64,000 nt of DNA from Azadirachta indica (Eukaryota > Streptophyta > Magnoliopsida > Sapindales > Meliaceae): assembly GCA_022749755.1 (NCBI GenBank), contig CM040442.1:8282457-8346456 (forward strand), written 5' to 3'. The position numbers and the translations under genes were made by a program. Positions 13,315 to 26,657 of the stretch are shown here, one piece after another (the stretch's first letter is position 1; each line of letters begins with the position of its first letter). Below the pieces are notes generated by a model that saw nothing but the letters and a program-made list of their open reading frames with translations, made no database searches and was not told where the DNA came from.

Positions 13315-15828
13315 TTAGGTGCCAGGGTAAGGTCCAGGAGTGGATATAGGAGGGCCATATGAATATCTCCATTCTCCGCAAGCTAAGCATCTGTCAGATT
13401 TGGTGCTGTTATCTAGGGTACAAAATTTGCAAGACCATACCTTCAAATTGTCAACACTTTTGCTTCTCTGGGTTCCACAAGCTTCGCATGTTAATGCCAG
13501 TGGCTGCAATAAGAGCTTGTAAGCATTAGAACAGATAAAAAATTCACATGAAAATGCAGTGACATGCATGCATGCAAGCACAGGGGCAAGGGAGAGATGG
13601 GGTCGAAGGAGCTCTATGGAGGTATAAAATGACCTAGGTGGTGCATAACATTGGTGCATAGAAATTGAAAAGATTTACTGTTGCTACATAGCATCTGAAT
13701 GCAAGCCAAGTTGTAGTCACAAAGACCAAATATAGGAAGCCTCATCAGCAACAGTTATCTTGATACATCTCAAAACATAAGTTTCAAACTATAAATTGTA
13801 TTTGCTTCTACATTTTGCAAGTTCTCAACATGCAATAGCACGAAGATTATCAAAATATTCAAATAAGCCAGTAAAGTTTCAATATAATTGCCCATTTACA
13901 AATTCTCATAGTCATTATAGTAACATAGTCCCTTTAAAATTGCAGCTTAAGAAAGTTAAACCTTGCACCACAGACAGTCTCATGCATGGCAAACAACCCT
14001 TGATATAAAGGAGACGTAGATTTAATCATCATATGGCTCAGAAGATAATTTCTTACCTTTTATAGATTATTATAGCAAGTACTTTTAACCAACATGGATA
14101 TCTCAAAACTTGTGGCATCTTTGCCAAAAAAATTGATCAGGTCAAAGAAATTGAATTTACCTGGTTTAATAAGGTACATGTCTTGCACTGCCACATCTGC
14201 TCAACATCCACTGCCTTTTGCTCAGAATTAGATGGAAGAGATGAAGTTTGGCCAGATCTGCCATTAGAAACTGCTGTAGTTTTTGAGCTTTCTGAAGCAT
14301 CGGTAGAAGATCCAATATCCTGCAGCACATCAATGTCACTATTCAAAGATTGGGACCCACACCACAAGTCATCATGCAGTCTCCTTTCAGCAGCCATGGC
14401 AGCAGCTTGTATTGGACTGAGTGCGGCCTTGATACTGCCATCACCACCTACAAGGTTTGGTCCTGATGGCAGAAGAACTCCACGACGTGCTCTGTTCTCT
14501 GCTGCAGCTAGGGCAGACTGGCGCAATGATGACAATGGAGGCTGGCAGGAGAACCCACCTAAACGTCTCCCAGGAAGATCAAATCCTTTCCCAGTGCCAG
14601 TAATCCCTTTGGCCATCAGTTCCTCACATTCCTGCAGAGAATGTGGGGAAAAAAAAAATGGAGGCAGTAAAGAACTGGCTATGAAATCAAATCTCCATAA
14701 GAAAATATATGGTTAGAACAGAAATATGGGCCAGCATAATTGGAAGTTTGATGAAAGGTTCTAATCCCACAATAACTGAAGAGAAGCATGTCAAAATACA
14801 TAAACAACATTTCTTATATTATGATTTCAAGCTTGTTTTCAATTATTTGTTAATTTCAGAGTATTATTCCCAATTTGCAATTATGCTTTTCTGGTTCATG
14901 CCTGAGTTCCAATGGCCTTATTTGGGATCCTAAATTAAACTACACCTGAAAATGTTGCAAATCCTCTATTTCCTATTTTGCAATTGCATTGCACTTTAAA
15001 ATGTCTAAACATTTGGATATAATGATGCAAATGATTTGTAACAGAAGCAATTTCCAAAGAATTGAGAAACAACATAACCATGGACATTAAATGACTGTTC
15101 TGTATCACATAATCATAAGACATTCAATAATCTGCAATTGTAAAAAATCCTTTCTAGTGTAGTAGAAGACTGATCTTTTACTCTATTTCAGTTTGGACCT
15201 AGTGGACAATTTTCAAGGTGAACCAAGCATCGGCAAAGGTCATACCGCCAACACTAATGAATGTTTAACTTGGAAACAACTATTAAATGCTGAAAGTGCT
15301 GTACATTTCTCATCATGAAACTAGCTGAGTAAATGTTTTATTAGGGGCAGTAAGTTGGTAAAACAATAATGAAATTAACTATATGAAGGATAAGGTACCT
15401 TTCTGATTTCATCCCAAAGGTTATAGAAGTCAGCGTTGTGAGGGCCATATTCATTATGGCAGAGCTCATGTAACATTGTATCAAGAATCTGTTCATAAGG
15501 AAAGAAATCCCACTCCCTGTTTGGCCTGCGCAGCCTCAGCTTAACCTCTGCACCTCCTCCTATGTTCAACCCCAGAAGAGGCGGATTGGCAGGACTACAA
15601 TTCGAAATTATAGATGAGAGTAACAAATATTTCATACTTATTCGAAAAGAAAGAGAGGTTTACAATTCAATACCAGAACTCAGAAAGAATTCTGACTTTC
15701 CATTTACGTTTGCGCATGATCGGTTGAACTTGTTTAGCCACCTTTTCAAGAATTTGTCTTGCATCGTCTTCTCCAATCTTCTTGAGAGGTTTAATCTCCC
15801 AAACCTTGTTAAGATCATTAAGATCCAT
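13315..15828 (-). CDS. WSS1-type WLM metalloprotease with two RanBP2 zinc fingers
   Basis: DNA-dependent protease family that degrades proteins crosslinked to DNA; plants have WSS1A homologues. Exons on the minus strand: 15828-15674, 15594-15399, 14631-14161 and 13503-13315, in frame, 336 residues. The WLM domain covers about residues 1-125, with the zinc-binding catalytic motif HELCH (94-98) and a further His in GPHN (104). GFDLPGRRLGG (about 133-143) resembles a Cdc48-binding SHP box; that is inference. Two RanBP2-type zinc fingers follow, with cysteines 266/269/280/283 and 299/302/313/316. The start MDLNDLNKVWE is the family's usual N-terminus. Introns of 79, 767 and 657 nt separate the exons. 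The catalytic and zinc ligands are intact, so it should be functional. Upstream context shows a separate non-coding first exon. Confidence 0.93.
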
Positions 15829-17553
15829 GCAGAATATAAAACAAAAAAGCCTATACCAGCTAGCAAGAGTTGTAAACACGGAATGGCAACAACTTGGTTG
15901 GAACTCCCTGATAAAATATGTGAATGTTATTATTTAAAAAAAATGGTGGAAAATAATTTTATGCATGAAATATCTATCCCTCTGTTAGATGTAGTATCAA
16001 CATAGGAGAATCTGCCAGTCTGAAATATACAACAATGTCCATGATATTATGAATACAGTCAATACATGAGAGTACATGAAGAGGAATTAATTTCATGACG
16101 GCAAACGTAAAGTAAGCTGCTAGATTGCAGAGCAAAACTGTGTCTAACTCTAAAAGACACGAATACAAACCATACAATTAAAAAGATAAAAGAAACAATA
16201 AATACATTCTTCTATACATCCACCAAAAAAAAAAAAAAAAAGAAGTACGCAAACTAAAAATTGCAATATGAGAAATCATTAACACATTTCTCACAAGTGT
16301 ACAGAAGAATTTCCAATGTGCTTATGGTACCTAGAGCCATGTTCCATAAACAACCACATTCTGATAAATTAAAATGATGAGTAATGAGCATAGAAAATAC
16401 TGAAGCGAAATGTTCCCCGGAGTATACTAGTGTACTAGTTCACCTCTTTATTAGATAATCAATTTCTCCATCAGATGATTAATGCACCTAAAAGTGAAAC
16501 TAAAACAGCAAGATGGGGCACATTTGGACATGCAGTGAGAATCAAATAGCTGAATTTGAATTTGTAAGATTTTATGAGTCATTTATATCTTGAATGGACC
16601 TGTTGAAGGCAGCCAATTTGTTTTCTTTTCCTTTGTTTTTTTTCTTTTTGTTAACCTGAAAGTACCTCAGTGCTGCACACTTTTTAAAACTGGGTTTACG
16701 GTCAGATCATACTTCTGTTTGCTCACCATATCTATGCTTCATTTATTGACTACAAAGGCAGCACCAGTTACTAAACAACAAATTCAAGATAGAAAACACC
16801 TTCAAATCTTATGCAAGTTTCATATGATTTATTGATTCTCATAGGATGAATAAGCCTTTAAGAAAATATATTCTTTGTTTGCTAATTTAGTTTCCTTCAT
16901 GTTCAGTCCAAACATAAAAACCGGAAACCAAAAGTGAGAGAGGAAGACTCTTTCTCCTAGCGGGTGTTATTAGTATGAGACTCCAAAAACCTCAGCAAAT
17001 CCCGGAGATTTTCCATTTCTTTTAGCATCCTTTTTCTTTTTGTTATAAAATATTACATTAAACCAAACCCCTCCCCGACCCACTGTAAGCAGAATTCTAA
17101 CAGTATACCCTGTATATCACCTCAGGAAGTTTTACCAGTATAACCAATCAGCACCCACAGGTTTCAAGAGATTTTTTTCTTTCCAATAAATGAATTAAAT
17201 TGAAGTAATAGTAGCATATATATCCGTATATGTTAACAATTCAAGTTTCTGTTTTTTGCTTAAAATTATTTATTTCAGCAACAATTAGAAGCTGTTAGCT
17301 TCAGAATACTCATTATAAGCTAACAAATTAAACTTTTTGAAGTTAAAATGATTTGCTATTTAATCTTTCCCTAAAGTTTCCTGCGAACCAAACAGAAAAT
17401 TGAGGGAAAACCACGTAAGATGAAGAAATGCCACAAAGTTAACAAATCATTTGAAGACATCAATCACAATGTAAACGCAAATTGAATTGAATAAAATAGC
17501 AAGCAAAATTCAATTTTGAAATCCAAAGAAATATAGATAAAGCAAGATTGGTA

Positions 17554-17700
17554 CCTGTAGATTGGTTGATTATTTGTAATTTCACAACTGGTTAGAGTTG
17601 GACAAAGCAAAACGCCACAGATATTCTGAAACGCGACCGCCAATCAGCAATCGAGAATTTACTCGAAGCCAGGATTTTCTTCTGAAAGTCAAAACGCAAA
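17554..17700 (-). promoter_or_regulatory. Probable 5' UTR exon and promoter of the WSS1-like gene
   Basis: On the minus strand CAATCTACAG is followed by GTACCAATC, a good splice donor at about 17553. The exon side (to about 17700) is richer in G+C and in CG dinucleotides than the surrounding DNA, as at plant transcription starts. I infer a non-coding first exon spliced to an acceptor shortly upstream of the ATG at 15828. The acceptor itself is ambiguous. The stretch 15829-17553 would be intron and contains nothing else I recognise. Confidence 0.45.
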
Positions 17701-19728
17701 GGGAAGTCGAAATAACATTTTAGTCCCTAGACGTTTCCAAATCAACCAATGTAGCATAGTTTTCTCAATTCGAACAATTTCGTCATTATCACTTGACAGT
17801 TGGCGTGGCAATTTTTAGCAATATTTGTTAACGCCATATGAAATTAGTGAGTTTGAGTTAATTTAAAATGACACGATTAATAAATAAGTTATAATAATAT
17901 AACACAATTAATAATAATTATGTCAGATTTGAATATTCTTAAAATAAAATTCTTTCACTTAAGCTTTATGCTAATTATTTGTTTAAAATAATATTAATGA
18001 AATAAGCTAATTCCTTTCCAATGAACATTGCATTTTAAACATTATTTGTATGACCTTGTTCATTAACCATTTTTCCAAATTTTATAAAAAATTTCTCATT
18101 ATTTTCAAAATCAGATAACACTTCTCTAAAATTTTAATAAATTTATTGTTTACCTACCTCAATTGTAGGAAATATTTTTATGCATTTCTTTTTTTTTTTT
18201 GTTATAGTTTGGTTTGAATTTTAACTTGTATTTATTTAGATATTTAATTTTTTTATAATGCTGTATTAAAAATTTATTAATATTCTACCTAAATTTTATT
18301 TTTGAATGAAAAGTTAAAATAAAAATAAAAATTTTAAACGTTGGTTTGGTTTTAAGGTTGACATAATAAAATTAAAAATTAAATAAAAAATTTGATTTTT
18401 TAAATAGTTAATTCGTGAAAAGAACCGAACCAATAAAAATATCGAACATAATTTATCTATTCGATTTGGATGATTCAGTTCGATTTGAGTGGTTGATTTT
18501 TTTGTCTACCCTTATCAAATTTGTTTAAAATAACTTTTATAATCAGCTTCAATCATAATTAATTACTTTTTAAATAATATTTTTAATTTTTGATGTTATT
18601 AAAATTTTTTATTTAGATTATGTGATATTTACTAACCATTTTTTATATAAATGGCAAGCACTTTCTGGTGAGAAGAAATTATTCATTTCAGGGTAGATAA
18701 TTGAACAATATTATCGTAATATTCATGTGGTACTTACAAGACACGCATCATCAAAATGGGATAATAACATTTAGGTACTTAAAATTTTAAGTTCTAGTTA
18801 AAAAAGAATGTCTTTTGTAATTCATATCAAATCAGTCACCTAGCTCACTAAATAATATCCACTTTTCTACTGGCATAATTAAAAACAAAAATCTAACTAG
18901 ACAAATTTAGTACAAACAAACAAATGATATCAACAGCAAAAAAAATTTCATTTATAAAATAACAAACTTTTACGATTATTTTTATTCGAATTTGAAATAG
19001 TGAGAGTAATAAACGTGCCTCAAATCTTAATTAGAGATTTAAAAATTAATAATTTTTATATTATTATTTTTTTATAAATTAGTCTATTGTGATATTAATT
19101 TCAACAAAAAAATTTTAACTATATAATATAATTTTACTCCTATAAACATTCATAGCCAACAATGTTAATTTATACCAAATAAACATTGTTTAGAGTTATA
19201 TAAAATTGTTTCTCATTTATTTTGTAACAGAAAAACATTTTATAACTTTAAACCACACGATTTCATCATAAAATTTTATAAAAATAGAAACATCCCACAT
19301 TTTAATTTTTTTTCATCTTTTTTAAATTACTAAAATTTGAGAATAAAATTAAATGAAAATCTAATGAAAATTGGATAAGAATGAAGATTAAAGACACCCT
19401 CCTTTGTCGCTTTTGAAACAAGTGTAGCGTGGCGTTGCAAAATCACCACCCCGCATATCAAGAAAGCAGACAATAAGAGCTTGAAAATAACAACACAGTC
19501 CCGTTTTTACTGCAAATTACATTTATTATCAGTTTCAGACACATGCAGATACAGTTAATAGTTACAAGTTACAACTATCCCTTTCATAATAATGGGTTTT
19601 AATACTCTACACATGACTATTAAGAGACTACATATATTATGAATTATCTCTAATTATTTTATTTATTTATTTTGATTTTTAAATACTATTTTAGTAAAAT
19701 TTTATATAATAATTGTATTAATGATAAG
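17701..19728. other. AT-rich intergenic DNA
   Basis: No gene seen. The composition is AT-rich with many in-frame stops. 17710-17800 reads like the common plant non-coding phrase type TTTTAGTCCCTAGACG, often found in small dispersed repeats. A slightly GC-richer patch at 19400-19510 shows no coding frame. Confidence 0.5.
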
Positions 19729-19980
19729 GTGAATACTTATTATTCTATATTTTTTTAACTAATGCTCTATTACCCCTATATTTTTTATAATTTCTCATTA
19801 CCCCTTTGAGTTTCGATTTTATCTTTTAATATTTTTATTTTATTATTTATAAATTAATTAAACTGAAAGGTAAAATAAAAAAAAATAAAAATCAGAGGGT
19901 GATGAGATATTAAACAAAAGTATAAAAAAGATAATGAGATATTAATTAAAAAAAATAGGGGGCAATAGACATTCTCTCTT
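19729..19980. mobile_element. Foldback MITE-like element, family N copy 2
   Basis: The left arm (GAATACTTATTATTCTATAT, TTTTTTAACTAATGCTCTATTACCCC) and the reverse complement of the right arm (GAATGTCTATTGCCCCC, TATTTTTTTTAATTAATATCTCATTATC) align over about 50 bases, giving terminal inverted repeats. The right arm also matches the element at 12355-12580. Non-coding. Confidence 0.65.
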
Positions 19981-20682
19981 AACGATGTTATATTGAATCA
20001 TGCTCTTATACAGATAATATGTGGTACATTTATGAAAGTTTTTTAATACAATTTATAACTTATTTCCACTTTAAATTGACCATTAGATTATATTTTAATC
20101 AATTAAATGGTTCAAATACAGTGACTAAACCATACAATTATTATATTGTATTGTATTTCTACTACGTTATATTATACGAACTATTTTTTTAGGAGTATTT
20201 TTTATGGGTTTTAGAAATTGGACAAAAATTCTAAAATTTTTATTAATTACCCAATTTCATTATGCATTTGATGAAGATCGTATCATAAGTCGCGTTGAAA
20301 ATTAGAATATAATTTTTAAAATTTAATATTTTTTTAATATTTAAATTTTTATCAACAATAGTTTGAACGTTAATAATAACTTAATGAATGAATAGATAGT
20401 TAAAGGAGAATTATTACGATAATAATTAAATAAAAATTAAAGAAATTTGTGCTTAGTCCAACTAAAAAGATTATCTCGCATGATATTTGGTACTTTTAAA
20501 ATTAAAGAAATAATATCATATAAAAATGATAAATTTTAGTTGAAAATTTTTAAGTAATATGATTTATTAGAATTAAATTTGGATCTTAAAATTATGTATA
20601 AACTATTGTATGATAATAAATAAATAAATGAAATTTATGAAATTCTAAAGATATGAATTATTGTGCATCCGGCTACAGAGGA

Positions 20683-20721
20683 TCCTGGCTAGAAACCAAG
20701 TGGCTCCTGGCTAGAAACCAA
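20683..20721 (+). repeat. 22-bp direct repeat just upstream of the GMC gene
   Basis: TCCTGGCTAGAAACCAA occurs at 20683-20699 and again at 20705-20721, period 22. It lies about 180 bases before the ATG at 20901 and immediately before an ATAAATA word that could serve as a TATA element (about 20721). It is a candidate duplicated cis-element of the promoter. Confidence 0.7.
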
Positions 20722-20900
20722 TAAATAACGGTCTTTTAACTGAATTCTTAACCAAACGACACTGTCCTTTGCTCTACTCTCTCCACGACCGCAAGAGTTC
20801 ATTCTCTTCCTCTGTTTGCTCCAAGAAACGCCGAGAAAATTTCCTTTTTGTTCAAGAAACGACGAAGAAATATCTTTCTCTCTCGGTGTCTCTGTCTATA

Positions 20901-23028
20901 ATGGTGAGACCCATTTCCTTTTCTTTGCAATACATCGCATTCTTGGTGCTCGTTTGTGCAGTCGTTTCTTGGGCAAAACCACACTCTTATCATAAAGGTT
21001 GGTCGAGTTACACTTCTTAATCTGATTAAAAACCCTATTTTGTTTTCTTTTTTGTGTTTGAACTCGGAGAAATTGCAAGAAAATAAGAGAATTCATTCCT
21101 CTTTGTCATTTTCTTGGAAACCAACCAGACGGATTTTATATTTCTCTGTTTTGCTCGATTTTGTGGTTTCTGAGAAATTTTAATTAAAGCAAGGAAAAGT
21201 GTGAGCTATTATGGTAGCCCTTTGGTAAACTGAATTGGGTTGTTAATTATTTGCAGTATTAAAACAAAAATCAATAAGAAGCGGTAGCATTTCATTTTCT
21301 TGTTTCTAGCTTTTACTCACTTTCTTGGTAACCAATCACTTCCCCAAACCCTATTAAGATATTTACCTTTTCTTCTGCTATCTTTCTAGCAGGACCAAGT
21401 TACTTAAAGTTTGTACAGAACGCTACAGAATTCCCATCAGAGGATTACTACGACTTCATTATAGTCGGAGGCGGCACTGCCGGTTGCCCATTAGCGGCAA
21501 CCCTTTCGCAATCCTTTCGAGTACTTTTACTTGAACGCGGTGGGATTGCCTACGGCAATCCCAATTTGATGACGCAAGAAGGTTTCTTGACAACACTCAT
21601 GGACATAGACACTTATGATTCTCCTGCTCAGGCCTTTACATCCGAAGATGGAGTACCCAACGCCCGGGGACGAGTTCTCGGCGGCAGTAGCGCCATTAAT
21701 GCCGGTTTCTACAGTCGTGCTGATAAAGATTTCTACCGGATGTCAGGTATGAAATGGGACCCGAAAATTGTGAATGAGTCCTATGAGTGGGTAGAGAAGG
21801 CGGTTGTGTTTAGGCCTGACTTAAGAAATTGGCAATCTACTGTAAGAGATGGCTTGTTGGAGTCTGGTGTTGATCCTTACAATGGGTTTAGCTTAGATCA
21901 TGTGGTGGGGACTAAGATTGGTGGTTCTACTTTTGATAGTACAGGCAGAAGACATAGTGCTGCAGATCTTCTTACTTATGCAAATCCTGTGAATATTAAT
22001 GTTGCTGTGTATGCAAGTGTGGAGAGGATATTGCTGGCATCTTATTCTACTTATGCTGGGCCTAAGCAGGCAGCGGTTGGTGTCGTTTACCGTGACCGAG
22101 TAGGGCAGTATCATCAAGCATTTGTGAGGGAAAAGGGTGAGGTGATACTATCTGCTGGTGCTATTGGAAGTCCTCATTTGCTTCTGTTGAGTGGCATTGG
22201 TCCAAGGCCTTATCTATCATCTTGGGGAATTCCGGTAGCTTATCATCATCCGTATGTTGGGCAGTATCTGTTTGATAATCCAAGAAATGGTATCTCAATT
22301 CTGCCTCCAATCCCGCTTGAGCATTCACTTATACAAGTTGTTGGCATTACGAAAATTGGGGCTTATGTTGAAGCAGCATCGAATGTCATCCCTTTCGCGT
22401 CTCCTCCTCATTCTGTTTTCGTCAGGGATCCTTCGCCACCTCTTTATCTTACTGTGGCTACATTGATGGAGAAGATTGTTGGGCCACTTTCAAGTGGTTC
22501 CTTAAGATTGGCTTCAACAGATGTGAGGGTGAACCCGATTGTTCGTTTCAATTACTTCAGCAATCCAGTTGATGTAGAAAGGTGTATAAATGGCACACGC
22601 AAGATTGGAGAAGTTCTGAGAAGCCGGTCCATGGAAGAATTCAAGTTTTATGAATGGTTTGGTGCTAGGAATTTCAGGTTTGTTGGGCCTGCATTGCCTG
22701 TTGATCAATCTGACCATGACCAGATGGCTGATTTTTGCCGAAGAACTGTGAGTACGATATGGCATTACCATGGGGGCTGTGTGGTGGGGAAAGTAGTTGA
22801 TCGTGATCATCGTGTTATCGGCATTGATTCTCTTCGGGTAGTTGATGGATCAACATTTAGTATATCACCTGGAACCAATCCTCAGGCTACCTTGATGATG
22901 CTTGGAAGGTAATAAACTCTGCTATATTTAGCCCAAATTCTGTTGTACAAGTAATTCACTCTTTTGTTGGTTTATTTGACAGATATGTTGGATTGAAGAT
23001 AATCAGAGAGCATTTGAGATACAGATAA
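20901..23028 (+). CDS. GMC oxidoreductase, HOTHEAD / mandelonitrile-lyase-like
   Basis: Flavoenzyme of the plant glucose-methanol-choline family, which includes HOTHEAD (long-chain omega-hydroxy fatty acid oxidation for cuticle) and hydroxynitrile-lyase-like proteins. Exons: 20901-20997, 21393-22908 and 22983-23028, in frame, 552 residues. A hydrophobic signal peptide (about 1-25) predicts entry to the secretory pathway. The FAD-binding motif VGGGTAGCPLAATLS is at about 57-71. GMC signature 1 is GRVLGGSSAINAGFYSR, and signature 2 is GAIGSPHLLLLSGIGP. The active-site block is WHYHGG (489-494), with Asn528 in PGTNPQ. All core motifs are present, so the enzyme should be active. The first intron follows the signal peptide and the last splits the LGRYVGLKI tail. 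The substrate cannot be predicted from sequence. Confidence 0.94.
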
Positions 23029-23829
23029 CCATTTTCTCCCATTGCTACTGACTTGCAGCTTGGACTGTTGCCTGGCGAATCCTCCATTAATGCTTGTAGT
23101 TTGTTACATACTTCTGTGTTTCCTGTGTTGATTCATTCTTTCTGCAGAATAAGATGTATTATAAGTAGCTTTCTGTTCTACTACTGCTCTGAATACTATT
23201 GTCAAAAAGCAGTTTTGAAGTCTGTGCTCGAGCTAGATTTTTGTTATTTGTAATGTAAATTCTTGCTGTGTGGATTCTTTGTGGATCTTTAATTGAGACT
23301 TTTGACTTGCTGAAATCAATGATCACTGAGTAAGCAACCCTTTGCTCATCTTCTTCTTTGCTCCAATTTCTGAGAGCTGAAGTGCCACAATATATGAACA
23401 GAAACTTGGAAAGATAACTGGTTTGTTTTGGTAAAAACTGATAGAGAAAACACTTTCACAAAACAGATGAAAGCAAAAGCAAAGTAAGCTCATCATAATC
23501 ATAAGAATTTCATAATGCCAGGCTTCAATATCAGCTTTGGATAAATTCTTGGGTCCAGTTGACATTTTAAACTCATGGACTGTTGCCATGAGCCCAACTT
23601 ATGTTGCCAAGTAGGAGCAAATCTTTAGTATTTCAGTGCATCACATATTTTACTACAATAGCCAACAAAGTGGAGCCATGTGATATAAATTGTAAACTAG
23701 CGGAGTTTTTGAACATTCATTAAAATATGGGGATTTGAATGACATTTAACTTAATGGGTATTTTCAGTTTATTAAATGTTGACCGTTGATATAAAAAGAA
23801 AAGGTTGACATTGATCTAAGGGTAAAACC
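23029..23829 (+). other. GMC gene 3' UTR and flank
   Basis: The transcript of the GMC gene probably ends between 23150 and 23300. A minus-strand 88-codon frame at 23323-23589 starts with a protein-like MATVHEFKMSTGPKNLSK but then turns into low-complexity residues. I do not call it a gene. No other features are seen. Confidence 0.45.
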
Positions 23830-24258
23830 ACTAAAGGAATTAAACTTTGGTCCCTTGTGTTTCAGAAATGTAATTTGATGTCATCTTGTTTGACTCCGTT
23901 TCAAAAGAGTCCCTAATATTTCAGCAATAATTCATTTAAGTCCCTATTATTTTAGAAAATATATATACTTCAGTCACTTTATTTAACTATGTTTCAGAAA
24001 ATCCCTAACGTGATGTTTCATAATTTATCTCAATCAAAGGACTAAATAAAGTTAAACAATGTGACTAAATGGGCTAAATTGTAAAACATTAGGACTTTTT
24101 TTAAATAGAGTTAAATTAAGTGACTAAAATGTATATAGTTTCTAAAATATTTAGGAGCTTTCTGAAATAAGGTTAAATGAATAAACTACAGAGTGTAGAG
24201 TGACTAAAATATATATTTTTAAACTATTAAGCACTAAAGTGAAATTATCCCAAAAATT
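23830..24258. mobile_element. Large imperfect foldback element
   Basis: Phrases on the left such as TCACTTTATTTAACTATGTTTC and TCCCTAATATTTCAG reappear in reverse complement on the right: GAAATAAGGTTAAATGAATAAA, TTAAATTAAGTGACTAAAATG and GACTAAATGGGCTAAATTG. The whole is a palindromic, non-coding unit of about 430 bp with several degenerate internal repeats of the TAGGGAC.. / GTCCCTA.. type. Class unknown; borders approximate. Confidence 0.5.
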
Positions 24259-26657
24259 GTTATATTACTTGTCAGCCAAACTATTTTGTGATTCATGAAT
24301 TTCATGCATAGGCATAGCTCTGCTAATTAAATAAGCATTTTATTTTAGGATTTTTTATATAATTCAAATCAATCAATCTAGACCACTTGATGCAGTCGGA
24401 CTTGATTGAATTCAAGATTCCTATTCTTTGAAATGGGATTTTAATATTCTAAATTTATTAATTAATTACGCTAATTGATCCGATCTAACAATATTATACG
24501 GTAATTAAAATAATAATAATAATAATATTAATTAAATAATTTAATTTACATTGTGATTGTGATTGTGTAGCTGGAACAGATGGGACCACGTCACCACAAT
24601 TGCAAGCCCCCAATGATGAATATATATATACGACAAAAAAAATGAACAACTTTTAATATTTTAATTAGTTAAATCATTTATAATAATTATTATCTTGGCA
24701 ATCTTTTTCCATAGAATTAGACTCAATGTTAGAACAATTTTGGAATATTTGCATTTTTTTATAATTTAAAAAAAATCATATTGGTACAACTTATATCAAA
24801 TTGACAACCCACGTTGAAATAATATAAATTAAAATATTTTGAATAGAGTATTTGGTCACATTTTTTCACTATAATTTTAATAAAATTTAAAGGTGTAATT
24901 TTAATTTATAAAACTAAAAATAAAATTAATATATGAGGTGATATCTTGATTTATAAAAGATATTAATAGAAGTTCAAATATTTCAAAATTTTCTGCTATA
25001 CTTTTTATAATTTAGATCTATTTGTTAGGTTTTTATATTAATTTGACTCTCTATAATTTTGTAAAGTTATTCATTTATTCTTAATTTATTATTTTTTAAA
25101 AATTTTATTTAATTAATTTTATCTTTTAAACATTTTAATTTTTAATTATTTGTTTTTAACTTTCGTCGAATATTATGTTGTAACTTGATCCGACTAAAAA
25201 AATTTTATGCCTATTCATATTTTACGCTGAATTTGTATTAATTATTTTAATTTTTATAATTTATGAATTTATAAAATTCACATCCTGTTGTATTGTGTCT
25301 GTATTAAATTATATCCACTTGCTAATAATAAATTATTATTTATTATAATAATAGTACGACGGGTTCGTTTAGTGGCGGCCGCACTATAATAGAAAGTCTG
25401 CAGTATTTTTTATTTTTTTAAAGCGTGGGCCAGCTTTGTAGTCGCCGCTTTTGTGATGGACTATGTTATTACGTATTATACCAGAGAACTTGGCCACGTT
25501 CACCCCATCACATCATTCGTTGTAATGGGTCATCATTGAGTCATATATTTAGGAATAATAACATTTTAGTCCCTAAACTTTAATTAAAATACAATAAAAT
25601 AAAAATATAAAATAAACTATTTATTATTTTTTAATCACAATCGTTGAATTTTTTATTATTATTACAAGCGTATTTACTATTTATAATCTATCTATAATTT
25701 ACGAAAATTTCACTAATAATATTAAAAGATATAGACACTGTTATATTGCATTTAGTAATTAAAAATTTGTCTTTTATGAGAAGGAGGTCTATCCAAAATT
25801 TTTTAGGGAGATAAATTCATAAATTATGAAAAATTTCACCCATTAAAAGTGAGTTCGGTTTGCCATCAAGCCAAAGACTTGATGGCACAATCACTGAATT
25901 TTAATTAAACATAAATTTAGTAAAAAAATTAAGCCGTTGATTTATTATTTTGGTAAAGATTAGGGTGAAAAGACTACTATTCCGCTCAAGTGAATGTATA
26001 TAAAACATATCTTAAAGCCCCCTATATTTTTGAATAATTACATATAATCTCTGAGGTTTAAAAATATTCTATTAGGTCCACGCGTTAATTAATAACTGTG
26101 AAATCAATTTGACACGGGTAACCTGGTGAATGCCCCACCACATCACACACTCTCTCTCATTAACTGCCCGACAGACCATTCTCAGCCTTGCCGCCGTTCT
26201 CAACTTTCAATTTGTTCTCATGCTTCACCAATAGTGGCCGGCGACGAGCCACCCCCACTGCCATTGCCATCGGCCGCCACCGTTCACGCCTTTTGATGAG
26301 TGAATGGCCCTCTGTTTACAGATTTTTATATTCTTGCCATTTTTGATAAATAAACATGTATCTTTCTGTCTTTTAGGAAATTTGGTTTCTCTCATTTTGT
26401 CTTCCAGAAATTTTAGTTTCTTTCATTCTATAGCGAATTTCTAGCATCTTTCAGTAAGAATTTTTATATTATATAGTTCATATGTTAATCATAAATATTA
26501 TATTAACTAAAATAGATCCATAAGGTTAATGGAATAGTCTATGTACATCTTCTTTTGATAAAATAATTTCTTATATTAAGTATAGTAAAAAACAATATTG
26601 ATTAACTATCTTTATATTTTGTGGTTAGTGAAAAAGGGGTTTTAAAGGCACTTTAAT
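24259..26657. other. AT-rich intergenic DNA with small GC-rich islands
   Basis: No gene recognised. Two islands differ in composition. 25360-25560 has GGCGGCCGC and two GC-rich blocks in AT-rich surroundings. 26100-26310 has CCGGCGACGAGCCACCCCC and GGCCGCCACC. Neither has an extended open frame, and both may be fragments of genes or transposons. Confidence 0.45.

Noticed and set aside
14183..14716. Plus-strand frame of 177 codons
   Set aside because: It is the antisense of WSS1-like exon 3 and has no independent features.
23323..23589. Minus-strand 88-codon frame starting MATVHEFKMSTGPKNLSK
   Set aside because: Only the first 25 residues look protein-like; the remainder is hydrophobic low-complexity sequence, and no promoter or exon structure supports it.
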